Shown here: positions 1 to 13,970 of the stretch, piece after piece | How positions within the stretch are numbered: position 1 is the stretch's first letter | How the letters are laid out: each line of letters starts with the position of its first letter | Assembly (NCBI GenBank): GCA_019095985.1 | Contig: CM032669.1 | Location: 31,717,420-31,781,419, forward strand | From: Streblospio benedicti | Taxonomy: Eukaryota > Annelida > Polychaeta > Spionida > Spionidae | Length of the DNA: 64,000 nt | Direction: 5' to 3' | Notes under the pieces: model-generated | The model's input: the letters and a program-made list of their open reading frames with translations, nothing else | Databases searched by the model: none | What the model was told of the DNA's origin: nothing | Program-made: the position numbers and the translations under genes

Positions 1-2431
1 TTATATGAAAACTATTAGATATATGGTCTTTTGAAAGACTAAGTGAACTCTCCTATGACATCGTATACAAGTGCAGAAGGGATCCTCTGTGGATCGCTCT
101 AACACGTTTGGCCACGGATGTCGGAATCATATCCATCGTCACAGCTAGTATGGGAATACAGCGATTTTCTATTTTTCCCATGCACGTCCTCGGATTGCGT
201 CTCAATCTATATATCTTCTGGATAGAGCAGATTGCATGGAATATGACTGTGTAAGAGAGATATCATATTACAGATGGCATACACTCCACAATCAGTTATT
301 CTCATCTTCCCCTGAGAAGGTGGTCATTAGACCACATCTATCTATAACATTTGATAGATGATACCTTGCTGTCGCAAGATGTGTTATTCTTATAACTGAC
401 CATTTTTGGTCCATTATCACTTTTTTTTCTGAAAAGGCTTTGTTAATACGTCCTCGCAACTACCAAATAATTAATTTTTGATAAGATTATTCAAAATTTT
501 TGAGGTGTGTATGGCGGCTATATTGAAAAATGACCTTTGATTTTAAGTGGATCCACGGAATCATAAGTATGACCTAGGAGTCATTATGCCAAATTTTGTG
601 CTTGCATCACCATTTTTACGATTCTATAAACATATTGCGCGAAGACACGACGCTATTTTGGGCGCTATTCGTTTTTCTTTGTAGATGTGATTTGATACCT
701 CAGTCCATGTCCAGATCCACACATCTAACTGTCACACTTTTGCATTCCTTGCACCCTCTCTATAGGTCGACCTATAACTAATAACCACAGCATTTGTAAT
801 CAGTCTCATGCCCACTCAGAATCACATTCATTTTAAATAAATTGATGCAAGAATCTTAAGCCTCATCACTTAAAACTGTAAGAACATTTGGTTGTGAATT
901 CTATATTTATTCCATAGTTATATTACATCATCAGTCGGTACTCGTAAATGAAACCAGGCCTAGGAAACAGACGGCCTTTAATTGCTGAGCTCTACTGTAA
1001 TGTGAATAAGAGTATGCCGTACAAACCGGGCACAAAGGGCTGCAACAACTTTGTTTCACAATCTTTTGCTACCAAACTTGTTCAAAGATCATCATGAGTT
1101 TCAGGTTTCAGATTACAGCCAGACTAGACCAATGCTTATGGACTAATTATCAGACCACACCGATCTGAATCTGATAACAGCTATCGGTGTTAGCACTGAT
1201 GTAAACTTGCTATCTTAGTCATTAACAATCGGAATGCACAGACACAATAGCCTACAGACCATGACTTAGTGGAAAACTGATCTATATATTTGACAAACAT
1301 TGATGGATCTATTGTTCTTTGTCAATTGGGTTCTACGGACTAATGCGTATGTAACAATTTATTAATATAATATCAATATCAAATATGTAGATAGTACATG
1401 GCAGGCTAAACATTAAGTTTACATTTCAAAGCCAAATGAGCTAAACTGAGATAAACTATCAAATTATTTGTCTCTTAAAATCACGTTTCGTTGTCTTGTA
1501 ACTCAAACTTTAGTGCTTTTACATTAAGTCTATCTGAGTATCCGATGTCAAGATATGAACTCTGAAGCATAACTATCGCTCATTAAAATTCTGACCAATC
1601 ACAGGCTTTTTCATCCAGGGATTTGAATGGGGTCAATTGATTAATCCAAGCCCTGCCAAGTATATGCAGACTCTCAGTTTGCATGTTTCCATACTTAGAA
1701 CGTGTGAGAACAAATCGTGGTGGATAACGTACGGGTTATGTTTAAAAAAGCAAGACACAATGTTAAATTAAGAATTAGGTCACATAAATTAATAAATTAT
1801 GATGATCCATTCTCTGGTGAAACATTTCAGAGGTCAATCTGTTGACATCTGATACTCAGAGTGCACCAAGCTGAATTTTTAGACAAAATGGCTGACTGAT
1901 GTCATTTGCTGTGATTATCTTTGTTTACAGATTATAAGCAAATAAATAGCATTATCCCAACTTATTCCACATTCTTGTGATCCCCTCTGGCTTCGAATTA
2001 TCCTCATGCCCTCCCCACCCCACCCCCACTTGTAGGGAAAAACTTCTCCGTTATTAGTGTAATCGATAGAAAAAGTAATAGGTATAGATGTATATCCATA
2101 ATAGAAAAAAGTTACGGAAAGAAAATGCGGGATGAACATTTTACTGTCAGAGTAGGCTTTAAACTCTTAGAAATGTGATCAAAATTGTATCGCACAATGT
2201 TGAGACCGTACTGGCGTCAGTGGACACTGAAATTGTATCGATATATTGATATTTGTTTATAAGCACAGGAGTCTAACGGGAGGTCACTGCGGTTATTGAT
2301 ATTATCAAAGTGTTTTGGGTCCAAGTCAATGGGACTAGTCTTGTGATTCGAAGCCCGCCTATTACTCAAATTTACAGGTTGTTGAACCAATTAGAATTGA
2401 GTTGATAGGAACTACGTCGAACCTTCTTAAA
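1..2431. other. No gene seen; AT-rich
   Basis: Only short chance frames. The segment 15-49 matches 49,890-49,925 inverted. Confidence 0.6.
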
Positions 2432-2433
2432 TA

Positions 2434-2573
2434 CAGTAAAACTCGCTATTTAGACCGCCAGAGGCATCAAGAAGTCTCAATAAGAAGGTGCTATTTTTAC
2501 GGATATTCATACTGGTACTTCCATGAGGACTTGCTACCATTGCGATCGAGGCGGTTAATTGGATGTTTTACTG
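2434..2573. mobile_element. Tigger/pogo-like MITE
   Basis: A 140-bp element with inverted ends CAGTAAAAC...GTTTTACTG, the similarity extending inward to a CCGCC/GGCGG pair. It is flanked by TA on both sides, as expected for Tc1/mariner/pogo insertions. Non-coding. Confidence 0.7.
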
Positions 2574-3007
2574 TAATTGGAACGACGTGCCTCGTTGGCA
2601 ACATTTGAAGAATGTTTCCCCTTGTATATTATAATGACGATGCTCAAATTTATAAGACTTCACCTGTTAAGTATATAGTGTTTCTTAACAAACGATTGAC
2701 TCATCACAGGATAAGATAACACGGTCATAACGAGGTCAAGCCACACCAACAAGGACCAAACTGGTTCACGTTTCTGTCATATTTGCGTTACACGGATACA
2801 TATGTACACTGCTGGTGCCCATTAGTTTGGATAATACGTGAAACCTTTGACACGGATAATCCAGACACTACTAGCAACTTGTAATTTACATTTTCCTATC
2901 AATACTTAAATGCGAAAAGTATATTCTCCTCGTGCATTTTATACTTAATTATTGTCTGCGTTTGATTACATGCATATAGCATGGCTACACAGAAACATGT
3001 CTGTTGG

Positions 3008-3330
3008 GCACGAAGCTTGAAAAGAACCGCTCAAGTGTGCAATTGGGGCTAGCTATGGGGTTTCTCTGAAATGTCAACATTAAACCATATAGATTTTATT
3101 ACAATGTACAAACAATATGTTCTTTTAATGAGATCCCATCTTATGCCTCACACACAAGTGGCTTACATTAAATCCCGTGATATTACCGCGTCGACACTGT
3201 TGGCTATAGGCTGTTTCAAATGTATCACATGGGCAGATTATGTATTGCATACACGCACGATGATACAAACATCGAAACATTCTATAGAATCTACGGAAAC
3301 ACACGAGGCCCATACGGTGTCTAGGCTTGG
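3008..3330 (+). repeat. Orphan 320-bp repeat, copy 1
   Basis: Matches 34,652-34,976 in reverse orientation at roughly four fifths identity by eye. Shared blocks are GCACGAAGCTTGAAAAGAAC, CATATAGATTTTAT, GGCTGTTTCAAA and AACATTCTATAGAATCTA. A frame is open in both copies: (A/T)YIKSR(D/E)xTASTLxxxGCFK. It may be a piece of a longer repeat; I do not recognise it. Confidence 0.7.
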
Positions 3331-5494
3331 AAAGAGAGTACAACTAAAAGCCTTTTACACCAGCGTTCAGCCGACGTTTGTCTATCCCCGTTAAGAACGT
3401 TGGGTAAAAGACAACCCGGTAAAATATTGGTTTCTACATCTATCCCTGGTCCTATGCATTAGATCAACAAAATCCCTAGTACCATTGGTTAATCCAGATC
3501 TAAAAAAAATATCGTAAAAACCGTGGGTGGTGGCAATTGCACGTCATGTAAAAATTCAGTGGAAATAAAGGGCAGATAATTTTCTCTCTCTTTTTCCCCG
3601 TTTTCCCCCTTTTTTGTGTGGAGGGGTGGGGGATGGGGAGGCGAGTTGATTGATACTCAAGCAAAATGACTTACTCAAGTGAAATGAAAATACTCGTGGT
3701 CCCACCCCACCCCCACCCACAACAACAAAAAACAACAAACAAAAACAACAACAAATAAGTAGCACATAGCTAGGGTGCAAAAAAAATTGGGACCACCTGG
3801 CCTTTTTCCGTTTTACCGTGTTCTCCGGTCTACATGTATGCTCTGGCTATTATTACCCTCGCTCACTAATCCTCATTGCTTCCGAGTAGAGAGATGTTCC
3901 CGGCACTAGACTCGTAGCAGTCGCCCGTCGGTGAAAAATTAGTCTCGGTTTGCCGTGGACAAAAATGCGCTGACCAGGAGAATTTGTTCAAATGTTGTCA
4001 CGAGGGAAGTCAAAGTGATGCCGTCTGCTGCATTGTTTGCAAAGTTTCCGGCCGGAAGTTTACATTCTATTGACTCTGTTTTTAGTATGTTTTGTGGTGT
4101 GTATATGTGAGCAATTCATGAGACACTGGATTTATATGGATGACAATTGTAATTGAAGAGGAGACATGTGGTTCAGTCGTTATAGTCTTTGCCTGCACAC
4201 GTTTTTCATTGATGTGGATGGATATAAGTTTAGAGTTAATGATCGAGGATATACGGGTGGGTTTTATAAGACTTATTGATATAATTAGATATTGCACTCA
4301 ATGTGGACTTAATAAGCACTAACACTCTCAGGTTTTGCAACTTATCTAAATTAGTTCATATCATTTTTAGATTATTGTCTCTATAAGCATACACAATCCT
4401 ATTAAGGAAATGAAAATATACTTGTAAACTAATCACGCATAATCGCAATTATGATAATAGGATACCAGGATTACGTATTCATATGGCGAGTTGTGTTAAC
4501 ATTTTAAAGAAGCTTATATTGACTGGTAGATATGACAGAGAGGAATATTTTCTATAGTAAGTTGTAGATTAAACTCCTTGCCATGTTTGGAAATAATTCA
4601 GAAGATAAGCTCCAATTCCCGTCCCCTATGTCCGAACTGCCAGCATTCGATCTGAACAGCTCCGGATTACTACTATTTAAGGTAAATATTTGTTTTAAAA
4701 ACAACTTCCAATCCAATTAAGACTATTTGGACAATTATTTTGTAATTGAGTTTCATATGAAATATAATTAAGTTAATTTGCACCAACGCTCATAAGATTG
4801 GACATGATACGGGTTTCAGTTTATTTGGACATGCATGATGGACAGAAAAGTGTATGTGCAATCCGGTGTAAGACTACTTTACATTTAAATACAAGCTTGC
4901 AAAAATAAGACCCAATATATATCATTGTACGTATGTGCCTGGGAAATCCTATGTGTTCCATTGAAACTTGTTTGGTTATTATGAAATTAAATCTGAAAAG
5001 CGTATTAGTTATTGTGAATTTGAAAAAAAAACGAGTAAGTTATTATAATATGAATAATACTCTCCATTCCTGCTTGTGTTGAATCAAGTATTAGGTTAGA
5101 ATCGAATAGAATAATATTATTTCAAATACCCCGAAGCACAACTGGACGAAAATACGTCACTCCAGTGGATTGACATAGGAAACAAGTTATCATAGAGCGG
5201 TTCTTACTAACAAGGGCATTGCCTTTGGGTCTAGAACTAATCTGTTAAATGTTGAAACATACAAGTAAAGCCTCGCTGTAAGGACACCTCACTAATACGG
5301 ACATCTCACAAAAGTGACTTACTTTAGTTCCCTGATTTACTATATATGGACACCATGGTGAGAGCCCCTTCATGGGGAAACAATCTGGGACTACAATTAG
5401 CACACTTAGTGGGGAGGTTCATTGTACCCACCACAACCATTATTCTACACGAAAACAGCACTGATGGGATCAGTACATATGGAATTGTTCATTA
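3331..5494. other. No gene seen; AT-rich with a homopurine/homopyrimidine tract
   Basis: 3,585-3,640 and 3,700-3,760 are C/T- or A/C-rich low-complexity runs. Nothing else is supported. Confidence 0.6.
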
Positions 5495-5800
5495 CTGTGG
5501 TCTGAGTTGGTGTGATAGTTCGCGCCTCAATGCAGAGGTCGCCAGTTCGACTCCCACAGTCGGCACAAGAAGTTGTGCAAGCTGTGCACGTTGTGACTGC
5601 AAGATCTACATGTGCATTGTGGTGCAATCACCTGGTATGGAGTTGGATGCCTCGTTAAAAGTGTCTTTTGTAGTCGGCAATCACCACACTGCAGGCAAAC
5701 GAACCCGCCCAGCTTGAAAAACAATCGCTAGGGTGATCAAACCTACCACTGGAGCTCAGTTGGATACCATGACTTGCCTGGGGAGGCCCATGTAACAACA
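5495..5800 (+). mobile_element. tRNA-derived SINE, family B
   Basis: A tRNA-like head (GTCTGAGTTGGTGTGATAGT ... CAGTTCGACTCCCACAGTCG) has a good B box, GTTCGACTCC, and an A-box-like TGAGTTGGTGTG. A non-tRNA body follows. The overlapping 123-codon frame here is not a gene. Confidence 0.55.
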
Positions 5801-6228
5801 TCATGGGACTTTCCTCCGTGACAGTCACAGTTAGTTGATGGTTGTGTAGTATGCAACCCGAACCCGAACCAGAACCAGAAATAATCCAAGACCACAACTG
5901 TGTCAGTTTCACCTATCGGTAATGACTGACTCCAGCATTACGAACGCTTAGAATCGTGACATCGATAAACTTAAAAACTAGGAGCATTTACAGCATTTAC
6001 AATTGTTATTCAAGACAGTCACATATTTTAAATGGATTACATCCGACCACTCCCACATATAGCCTACAAAGATAAGGAAACTTAATTATCGATATACCTA
6101 TGCATGCAGTAGCAACTTTGAACGTATAGTGTAACGTGGTAAATTGTTGATATGGCCATGAATAACTAGTATAGTATGTATACATTCCATGGACGGAAGA
6201 GATATCAATTTAGCTGATATGATTGGTA

Positions 6229-6624
6229 CAGGCCCGTAGCGAGGCTGTGGCAGAGGAGGCGGTCGCCTCCTCACTTTTGGCTTTGCGTCCTTGCTCTTCA
6301 GATTTTGCCCCCCCCCCCTTTTTTCAAAATAGCTAAAATAGTTAAAATAGCTAAAATACCTGTAATTTAGTGTATTACTGATGTAAAATCAACCAATTGT
6401 TATTCTATCGTCCATGATTAGTGATCTTGCAAATACTTTATTCAAGCATAATTAATGGTCACTGCGAATGGATCATTGTGTTTGGTGTGGAAATCATTCA
6501 TTTATTTTTCATTTTCCATATATTAGCACATTTTACTTCATATTTCACGTTGACGCAGAGCACCAACAGCAATGCTAGCCTGAAATTTCGCCTCCTTGCT
6601 TTTTGAGCGCTGGCTACGGGCCTG
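6229..6624. mobile_element. hAT-like MITE, complete, 5-bp target duplication
   Basis: A 396-bp element with perfect 12-bp inverted ends CAGGCCCGTAGC...GCTACGGGCCTG, flanked by TGGTA on both sides (6,224-6,228 and 6,625-6,629). A subterminal palindrome AGGAGGCGGTCGCCTCCT lies near the left end. There is no coding capacity. Both ends match the outer element at 35,033-41,827, so this is its short relative. Confidence 0.85.
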
Positions 6625-7268
6625 TGGTATGAATATATGATATAGGTACTTAGTACGGATATGTTATATATTATAAAAAAAGGGCAACACCTGATATGGA
6701 AACTAGTCAAAACTCGTGGATATGATGCAAATTGATCGGCTCCAATACTAGCTTTGTAACCATTTTTCATTACTCACCGATATCTGTTTTATGAGTCATA
6801 TTAGCTACTACACATTCAATCGCGTTTATTGTGTAGTTTTACAGCTCAATCGATCCTGTCATCAGAGGTTCACACGAAACCATTGCTAATTGGTAACTAA
6901 AGTTGAATATCTAAATCACACTCTATTTACAAGTGGCATTTGCATAGAGTTTGATTTTGAACCATTCACTCTAGCAAAGATAAAATCTAATTGCCCATTT
7001 GAAAGTGCGATGCTGGAAACTAACTACTGATTTGTACACTTTAGGCATCCGCTGACATAATGTTATATTACTTAAATGTGACAACACACGAACACTTTAT
7101 TCACACACGTAATGTGAATGGCCACATATGATAACTCGAATTTAAAATATTTAAAATAATAGAGCTCTGCAGAGACATTGGTGTAAATGTATAGAGGGGA
7201 GAGGAAAGAGAGGGGAGAAAAAATATAGGTGGGAAGAGAAGACAGAAAAGTTAAGGGTCATAAGGGTC

Positions 7269-7540
<272 letters not shown>

Positions 7541-7568
7541 GTATGTGTGTGATATATAATTATGCCCT

Positions 7569-7631
7569 ATATATATATATATATATAGCATTTATATATC
7601 TATATATATATATTTATATATATATATATAG
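7569..7631. repeat. (TA)n microsatellite
   Basis: Imperfect TA repeats with CATTTATATATC interruption, close to the GT array. Confidence 0.9.
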
Positions 7632-10039
7632 AAACTGTGATATATTGCTACCATACCATGTGTGTGAGAGAGAGATATGCATGTGTAATCTGTGTATTGG
7701 GAAACTCATGATGTATATTCATGTTAGCACTAATTATGCCCTGATATAGTGTCAACGAAGGCCTAGCCTGTATACTGGTTTTACGTGGAGTGATCTAAAT
7801 GACGCCAGCCATTAGTTTTATGAAACGTATTACTTTAAAAACAGAGATAAATCTCAAAACGCTCCTGTCAAAATACACAATGATGTTAAGCTAAGAATTT
7901 ATAAGGATAATGATGGAGGAAAAGTTATCATTCTCCAGTAAGAACCAGACATTCACCAGGTCCATTAGCCTCTTAATAGTGATTCCCACTGCCATTTGAA
8001 AACTTTATTTTCAGACTTTAAAAGACTGTAAGCCCTGTTTCCTACGGAGAGATAAAAGCAATTGACACATTATTTTTTAGATAACAGGGCTTTTTAAAAG
8101 GACACCTTCCAGTCAACTGATCTTTTAGAATGGCTTGAATAGGTATTTCTGTCAATTTGTCAATGTTGATGAAACAGTTTAAAATTCTCTAATACACATG
8201 GTACCTTTGCACTTCAAACAATTGTGTGACTTCGACCGTGTCAGTATAGGGTGTTGTATTTGACTTCAAAATCACATACGACCAAGATATATGCAATTGG
8301 AAGTAATAATATATATGACCGGTTCCGACAAATAAATCATTTATTTGGTCAATTAACTGTCACCCTCTATGAACGGTTTCAGGTTGAAATTAGCACTTTG
8401 AACTTTTCTGCACGCTACGCCCTTGACATGGGTCTATTTTTCACATTTCAATGCATGGCATGTAAGGGTTTACGGATATAGATATGTTGTTGTCTCATGT
8501 GTAAATAATAATCAAGGGTAATTATTGGCATCTCATAACGTCCTTGATTTAAATATACTAAACGTACATCTTCATAGCAATAGCTTTCTTTAAGTAGGCC
8601 CTACATTTCTACAAATTTGAGATATGAATAGCATTGAAAAAAGTGCATTTGTTATATTTACGATACGTTCCAATATTTGTGTAAGGTGTATGCTGACTTC
8701 GATTATACTTATATAATATAAGTGGATAGGAAATGCGTGTGTGATGTTCTACAGTTTCTTCTATTTTCCATGTTCTGCAAAAGGCGGTAGAATGTTTGCT
8801 TAAAATACCAGATAGCCTCTACCTCAATCTCTTTAAGGTTTCAAATGAGTATACACTTCATGGTATACATTGAATTGTGACAAAGAAAATCGTCGTGATA
8901 GTATACTATGTGCAAATCTAAAAGAAATAGTCTTCCTGTTTTCCAGTTCAAATACCTATACGTAATCAGTGGTTGCCTCCACCAGGCGTTTTTTTTTTTT
9001 TTTTTTTTTTTTTTTTCATAGATTGAAGAATGACTTTCATTGTCATGTAAATTCTGCACCTACTTCTTGACCAGACACATTTCATCAACACCACCATAAA
9101 AGTTAAACATCGAAAATTGGTCAACACGTGTCTTCCTCGTACATTAGGCCTGCTTCACAGCTACACCTGATGGCTGTTAAGCATTTGTTTATGGCCGATA
9201 GTAAATATTTCTAATCAACGTAAAAGCACATCAAAAAGAGATCTTAGTTTTACATGAACATAGAAAACACAATAAGTTACAATGAATTTGAAGAAACATG
9301 TGATTGACTTTTCAATATTACATGGGCTATTTTATTTATGATGAAATATTTTTAAAGACTCAATAATGCAATAATGCCCCCAGAGTTGCAAGCTGTGAGT
9401 AAAATAAAATGTTTTGAGTTGACCAGAAACATTGCTAAAAGATTCAATAATGTCTTCTCTTATCCTTGGGTTTCTATGGCAATCAGCAATCTTCTGTTTG
9501 ATGCAACTTTGAGTATCATAATCACGTACATCTACATGATTATACACCAAGTGTGATTTCCATGGAAACCGTAAATATATGCCTCAGCGGGGAGCTTTAA
9601 TCATCACAATTGGATGAAAAGAGAATCTCGTCAAGGAGTGCATAAATGTTTTACCACCACTAGATGGCAAATACAAAAGATGGAACCTCGCTATTGGGTA
9701 ATCCACAATTACCCAAAAGAGAATCTGGCCAACACATGCAGCGAAACAATCTTTGCTAACAATACGCACTTTGTCGGCTATTAGGAAGATATAACACATA
9801 GGTTAATACAAACTGCACACTACAAACATTTTCCTAATGCTTTCTTTTAAACTATTTAGGAAACGTTTTCTGTATTTCAGGAAAACGCTTTGATTGTGTT
9901 TTACATTGCAATTAAAACAATTGGTGCATAAGGCACGTACGATTTTCAGTATAATACTGATATTCCGATAGTGATCATATAACTTATGTTTATTTATAAA
10001 CTAATTTGATACAGCATACGATATTTATGTCACACACCC
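7632..10039. other. No gene seen
   Basis: Apart from the poly-T, only short frames without codon bias or recognisable motifs. Confidence 0.6.
8991..9016. repeat. Poly-T tract
   Basis: 26 T in a row; reads as a poly-A tail on the minus strand, but no retrocopy is visible next to it. Confidence 0.9.
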
Positions 10040-10217
10040 CATTGGCAGATCCAGGTTTTTGGAAAAAGGGGGTGGGCGCGCTTAAGGGATTTCATGGGTT
10101 TCGTACGCTCGATCGATGGCATACATGTAAAAGAACTATGAAATTGAAGTAATTTGATGGGAAATTGGGGGTTGCCCCCTGCGCCCCCCCCCCCCCCCCC
10201 CCCTAGATCTGCCTATG
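10040..10217. mobile_element. CATWGGCAGATCYAG MITE, copy 1
   Basis: Ends CATTGGCAGATCCAGG and CTAGATCTGCCTATG are inverted repeats. The interior has the shared core TTAAGGGATTTCATGGGTTT, CGATCGATGGC and a C-run near the right end. Confidence 0.7.
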
Positions 10218-10633
10218 CACCCCTTCGGACACAGACTTTTTGTTACGAGGCTGGAGTCTCCTTCACATTAACGTAATCACATCAGCTATCGTAAGCACTG
10301 TAAAGTGTCAAGGATTAACATTCGTGAATAGTTAGGCTGGGTCCTTGGGATTTGAATACTGTGTCTCGTCCTTGTATTTCACTTGCTCCCCTAAAGGTAT
10401 CATAATCCAAATGAGCAAAATTGCGTCGATCGAAGTAAAGCTTCTTTGTGATAACCCATTACTCATTGAGACACCTTGCAATGAGAGTATTTTTTCTTGT
10501 TCATTCTCACGTTGATATAGATAATGTTTAAAAATGTCACCAAATATAATGACGTGTAAGATTGGCAATAATAGTTAATATCCTTTTCTGCGGTGACAAA
10601 ATACGTACAGCAGGTCGACATGTGACATTAATA

Positions 10634-10733
10634 NNNNNNNNNNNNNNNNNNNNNNNNNNNNNNNNNNNNNNNNNNNNNNNNNNNNNNNNNNNNNNNNNNN
10701 NNNNNNNNNNNNNNNNNNNNNNNNNNNNNNNNN
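10634..10733. other. Assembly gap, 100 N
   Basis: Exactly 100 N, the conventional size for a gap of unknown length. Frames crossing it are meaningless. Confidence 0.99.
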
Positions 10734-13322
10734 ATCTGCTGCCTATGACACAGTGATGTAGTGCAGCTCTATGCTGATCACTCATTCCAATAGGTCACGT
10801 CGCTGGCATCTAACTATGTACCGTTTAAGATGACATTGTTCGATGTGTAGGCACATTAGTTTACCGATCACTTTGCTAGTGTTAACAACTGTTTATATAA
10901 AAGGTGTATTGTTTTACGTTTTACAGTATAGTATTACATCCTCTACTCTGAGAGGAAATGAGTTTTCCTAACATCCGCCATCAGTCCATTGTACATTGTG
11001 TTGAACGGTTTATCAACTAGATATTGTATATTAGATATTACTTTGGGAGAAAAAAAAAGAATGCAGATAAATCTTATCAATTGTATCGGATAGCCAGAAG
11101 ACATTAAGCAGCACCATGCTCCAGATAGGGGAGACCTTGGCTCCCAGCCTGTGGTCAAGGTCAGTTTTCTCCATTCATTCGCGCGTGTAAACACAGACGT
11201 ACTTGCTTTAAATGGCTGGCTGGAGCCAGACAGACGACATGTCAACATTGTACTGCCTGTGAAGACCACCTTCATCAAGAAACCAGCTCTATACTAACAT
11301 GAATTAACAGAGTATGCCGCAGTTGTAAATCTCCAAATAGAGACCATCGTCGACATCCATAAAGTGACCTGAAAGTTTCAAATTGAAACCGCTCTGCTGG
11401 CTGGACTGCATGGGGAGGTTGTGCTGTATGATATTAGCATGGCTTTGGCTGATAAATTACCTTTGAGCACAAAATGGCTTCCACGATAAATGGGTGCAAA
11501 TAGTTAGAAAGATGGGGTCCCTGAAGGCGTGATTTTAACGGCTTCAATCATAGTAGTTATCTTTAACGTATGCATTTTGACGTGCGGAAACGTGAAAATG
11601 TTGGTTGAGATTTCGGCCAACTCCAACTTTCTTTTATGTCGTCCTTTAATTTGGCCTATGGGACTATTTTGACGTGATGCTTAATGTCTGTTCTGTGTTA
11701 CATTTGAATAAATTGCTCATGGGACATTCTAATGAATATCTCATAATGCTAGACGAATGCAGAAGTGGGGCCGTGAATGTTGTTGTTTTTCCCACTGCAT
11801 TTGGGCATTGGTGAGTTCCTTTATCGTGTAGTGTATTTTACGAGTGTTAATACAATGATTTGATTCCTAGTCTAATGAGGATCATGTCTTCAGAAAAATG
11901 CAAACTTGTGAAACGTGTTACAATATATGCTTGATGGCGATAGCTGTAAGTTCATCTTCATATCCATCAGATGTGCATGTAGATTGAATAAACATATTGA
12001 TATGGTCATCCCAGTTCTGGGGCAATATATATATAATAAAGAACTAAATGATGTGTCCCTAGTTTGACTGGGTGGATATTGTATGTTTGACACGACGACG
12101 GTGTAGGCGAAGAGAAGGTACAATGAATAAGCCGTGAGTACGGGAGAAGATAATGATTTTGCCTTTTGCATGATAGTCATATGTGCATGATCTGTTAATG
12201 AAGATAGATACAGTTTGCCAAATAGTATGTTTATTTTTGAATATCGAATCACAACAGTATAATTTTTTAAAGCGAATCACAACAGTAGAATTTGGAATAA
12301 GCTTAGAATGGTTTTGCAAGTTATAAAATGAGATAATTACAAATCGTCCTTAGAAGTTTCCCGAATAGTGTTACTGATTATAGAATATAATATTGTATGC
12401 ATATACATATGAGACATCAAAGTTATAATTCAAAATAGTGCATTGTCTGAATTACTAGAACACTACGCAGCCCCACTACCAATATTATGATAAATTGAAA
12501 TGTAAAAGTATATAGACATACATGTATAACATCAAGGTTTAAACTGTTTCATTATCTAAACTACTAGAACAATCTGTATCTCCACTACCAATATTCTATT
12601 TTACCATAAACCAGATAATCAATTATCATCCAACATTGTCCGGCCTCAATATTTCCAAACCACCATATCATACGTAGATTTGTAGGTATATACACATAAA
12701 ACATACTGAAGGATACTCCCCGAAATATATACTTATCTAGGATAAAGCAAACCCTATGGAAACTATTTTTCAACTAAAACGATAAAGGCTTATTGGATGT
12801 CTAAGCACGTACATGTACATACACATTTTAATACGCCGAACTGTAGACTCCACCAGTATATACCATTACATTCGTGTATAGATTAAAATCATATTAAACC
12901 AAATAACTGTGTCAAAATTGCCGCTCCATTTGGATGGTATATAATGTACAGAAGACCGATTAAATAGTTTGTTTGGCATTTTACTATATGCCAACCCACC
13001 AACCAAAGAAATTTTTCTCGCTCTACATGTAAGTTAGCAAATATGTACAATGACTATCACCCATACTATTACATAATACATACATGTATAATTGTATATT
13101 ATTGCATCACATTAAGATTTTTAAAAGTGCATTATAAGTCCAAACGTAAATTGCTATTGATTTGTAAAGTCAAGATAAATTATGAGAAATATGCAACAAT
13201 TCTTTCAGAACACTTTTTCGTCCAATGGCTCGCCGATAAATCCATTCCAGAATTGGACAATAGCACAACAATTACCACAGCAACTGCGTCTTCGTCGCCC
13301 CAGCCTCTATTATGGTTCAGGT
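10734..13322. other. No gene seen downstream of the C1q gene
   Basis: AT-rich. Short frames only. It may include the C1q 3' UTR near 13.2 kb, but no AATAAA is close. Confidence 0.6.
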
Positions 13323-13970
13323 TTATATTTTAAACCCACTGAACAGATATACATTTTCACCGCTAGTCTCCTTCGTTACAGCACCATCAAAAATTTTCAC
13401 CCACACAGCATCGCCGACCTCACAGGGAATGATTGCTTGAGCAGTGCTTGTGGCCAGGTCCATGACCGTAACGATGTTAACTACCACGGTGTCATTGTTG
13501 TGAACGAGTTCAACCATTAAAGATAAAGCATCGCCGTCGTACACACTCATCATGGAAACTACAAACATATAATGTCCACTTACTGGGCAGGTAAATATGT
13601 TGGTGGTAGAGTTCCAACCACCCTCTGTGTTCTCTGGGATTACGTTAGTTATTGTATGTGGAAAGTGGAGAACATCACCATTTTCATACTCTATATAAAT
13701 CTGTTCATTCATGGCAACGGAGAAACAGACAGGTCTCCTCTCCTCCAGGCTAGCAGTATAGGCGCTTACATTGGCCATGACTTCGCCGACCGTCTGTTCG
13801 ATGCCGTTGGTTTTTTGGATGAGGCCATCGACCAAGTCCTTTAGGGTGTTGATCTCTTCGTCTTGCTGTTGTAAACGATCGCTGGCGTCGTTCAATCCTT
13901 TCCCTTTGGCGCTGGCTACAACAGAGGCTTGCCAAGCCACGAGCGCGACTATCCAGGTGACCCGCAGCAT
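13323..13970 (-). CDS. Secreted C1q-domain protein, single exon
   Basis: A soluble C1q/TNF-like lectin-type protein, expected to be secreted, to trimerise and to bind microbial or self surfaces. The start chosen is the inner ATG at 13970 (MLRVTWIVALVAWQAS), because it begins a clean signal peptide; an in-frame ATG 11 codons upstream (14003) gives a less convincing leader. After the signal comes a polar, heptad-like stretch (LQQQDEEINTLKDLVDGL...), probably a short coiled coil in place of collagen, with a sequon NVS. The globular C1q domain runs from about RPVCFSVAMNEQ to the C-terminus. It holds the family landmarks NIFTCPVSGHYMFVV, VGDAVWVKI and the terminal VYLFSGFKI, with further sequons NST and NDT. 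The domain is complete, with no collagen repeat and no intron. Many marine invertebrates carry large families of such genes. No polyadenylation signal or TATA box is convincing nearby. Opposite-strand ORFs here are shadows. Confidence 0.9.
   Translation of the reverse strand: MLRVTWIVALVAWQASVVASAKGKGLNDASDRLQQQDEEINTLKDLVDGLIQKTNGIEQTVGEVMANVSAYTASLEERRPVCFSVAMNEQIYIEYENGDVLHFPHTITNVIPENTEGGWNSTTNIFTCPVSGHYMFVVSMMSVYDGDALSLMVELVHNNDTVVVNIVTVMDLATSTAQAIIPCEVGDAVWVKIFDGAVTKETSGENVYLFSGFKI

Noticed and set aside
5346-5717. 123-codon plus-strand frame
   Set aside because: It overlaps a tRNA-derived SINE and has no recognisable motif.
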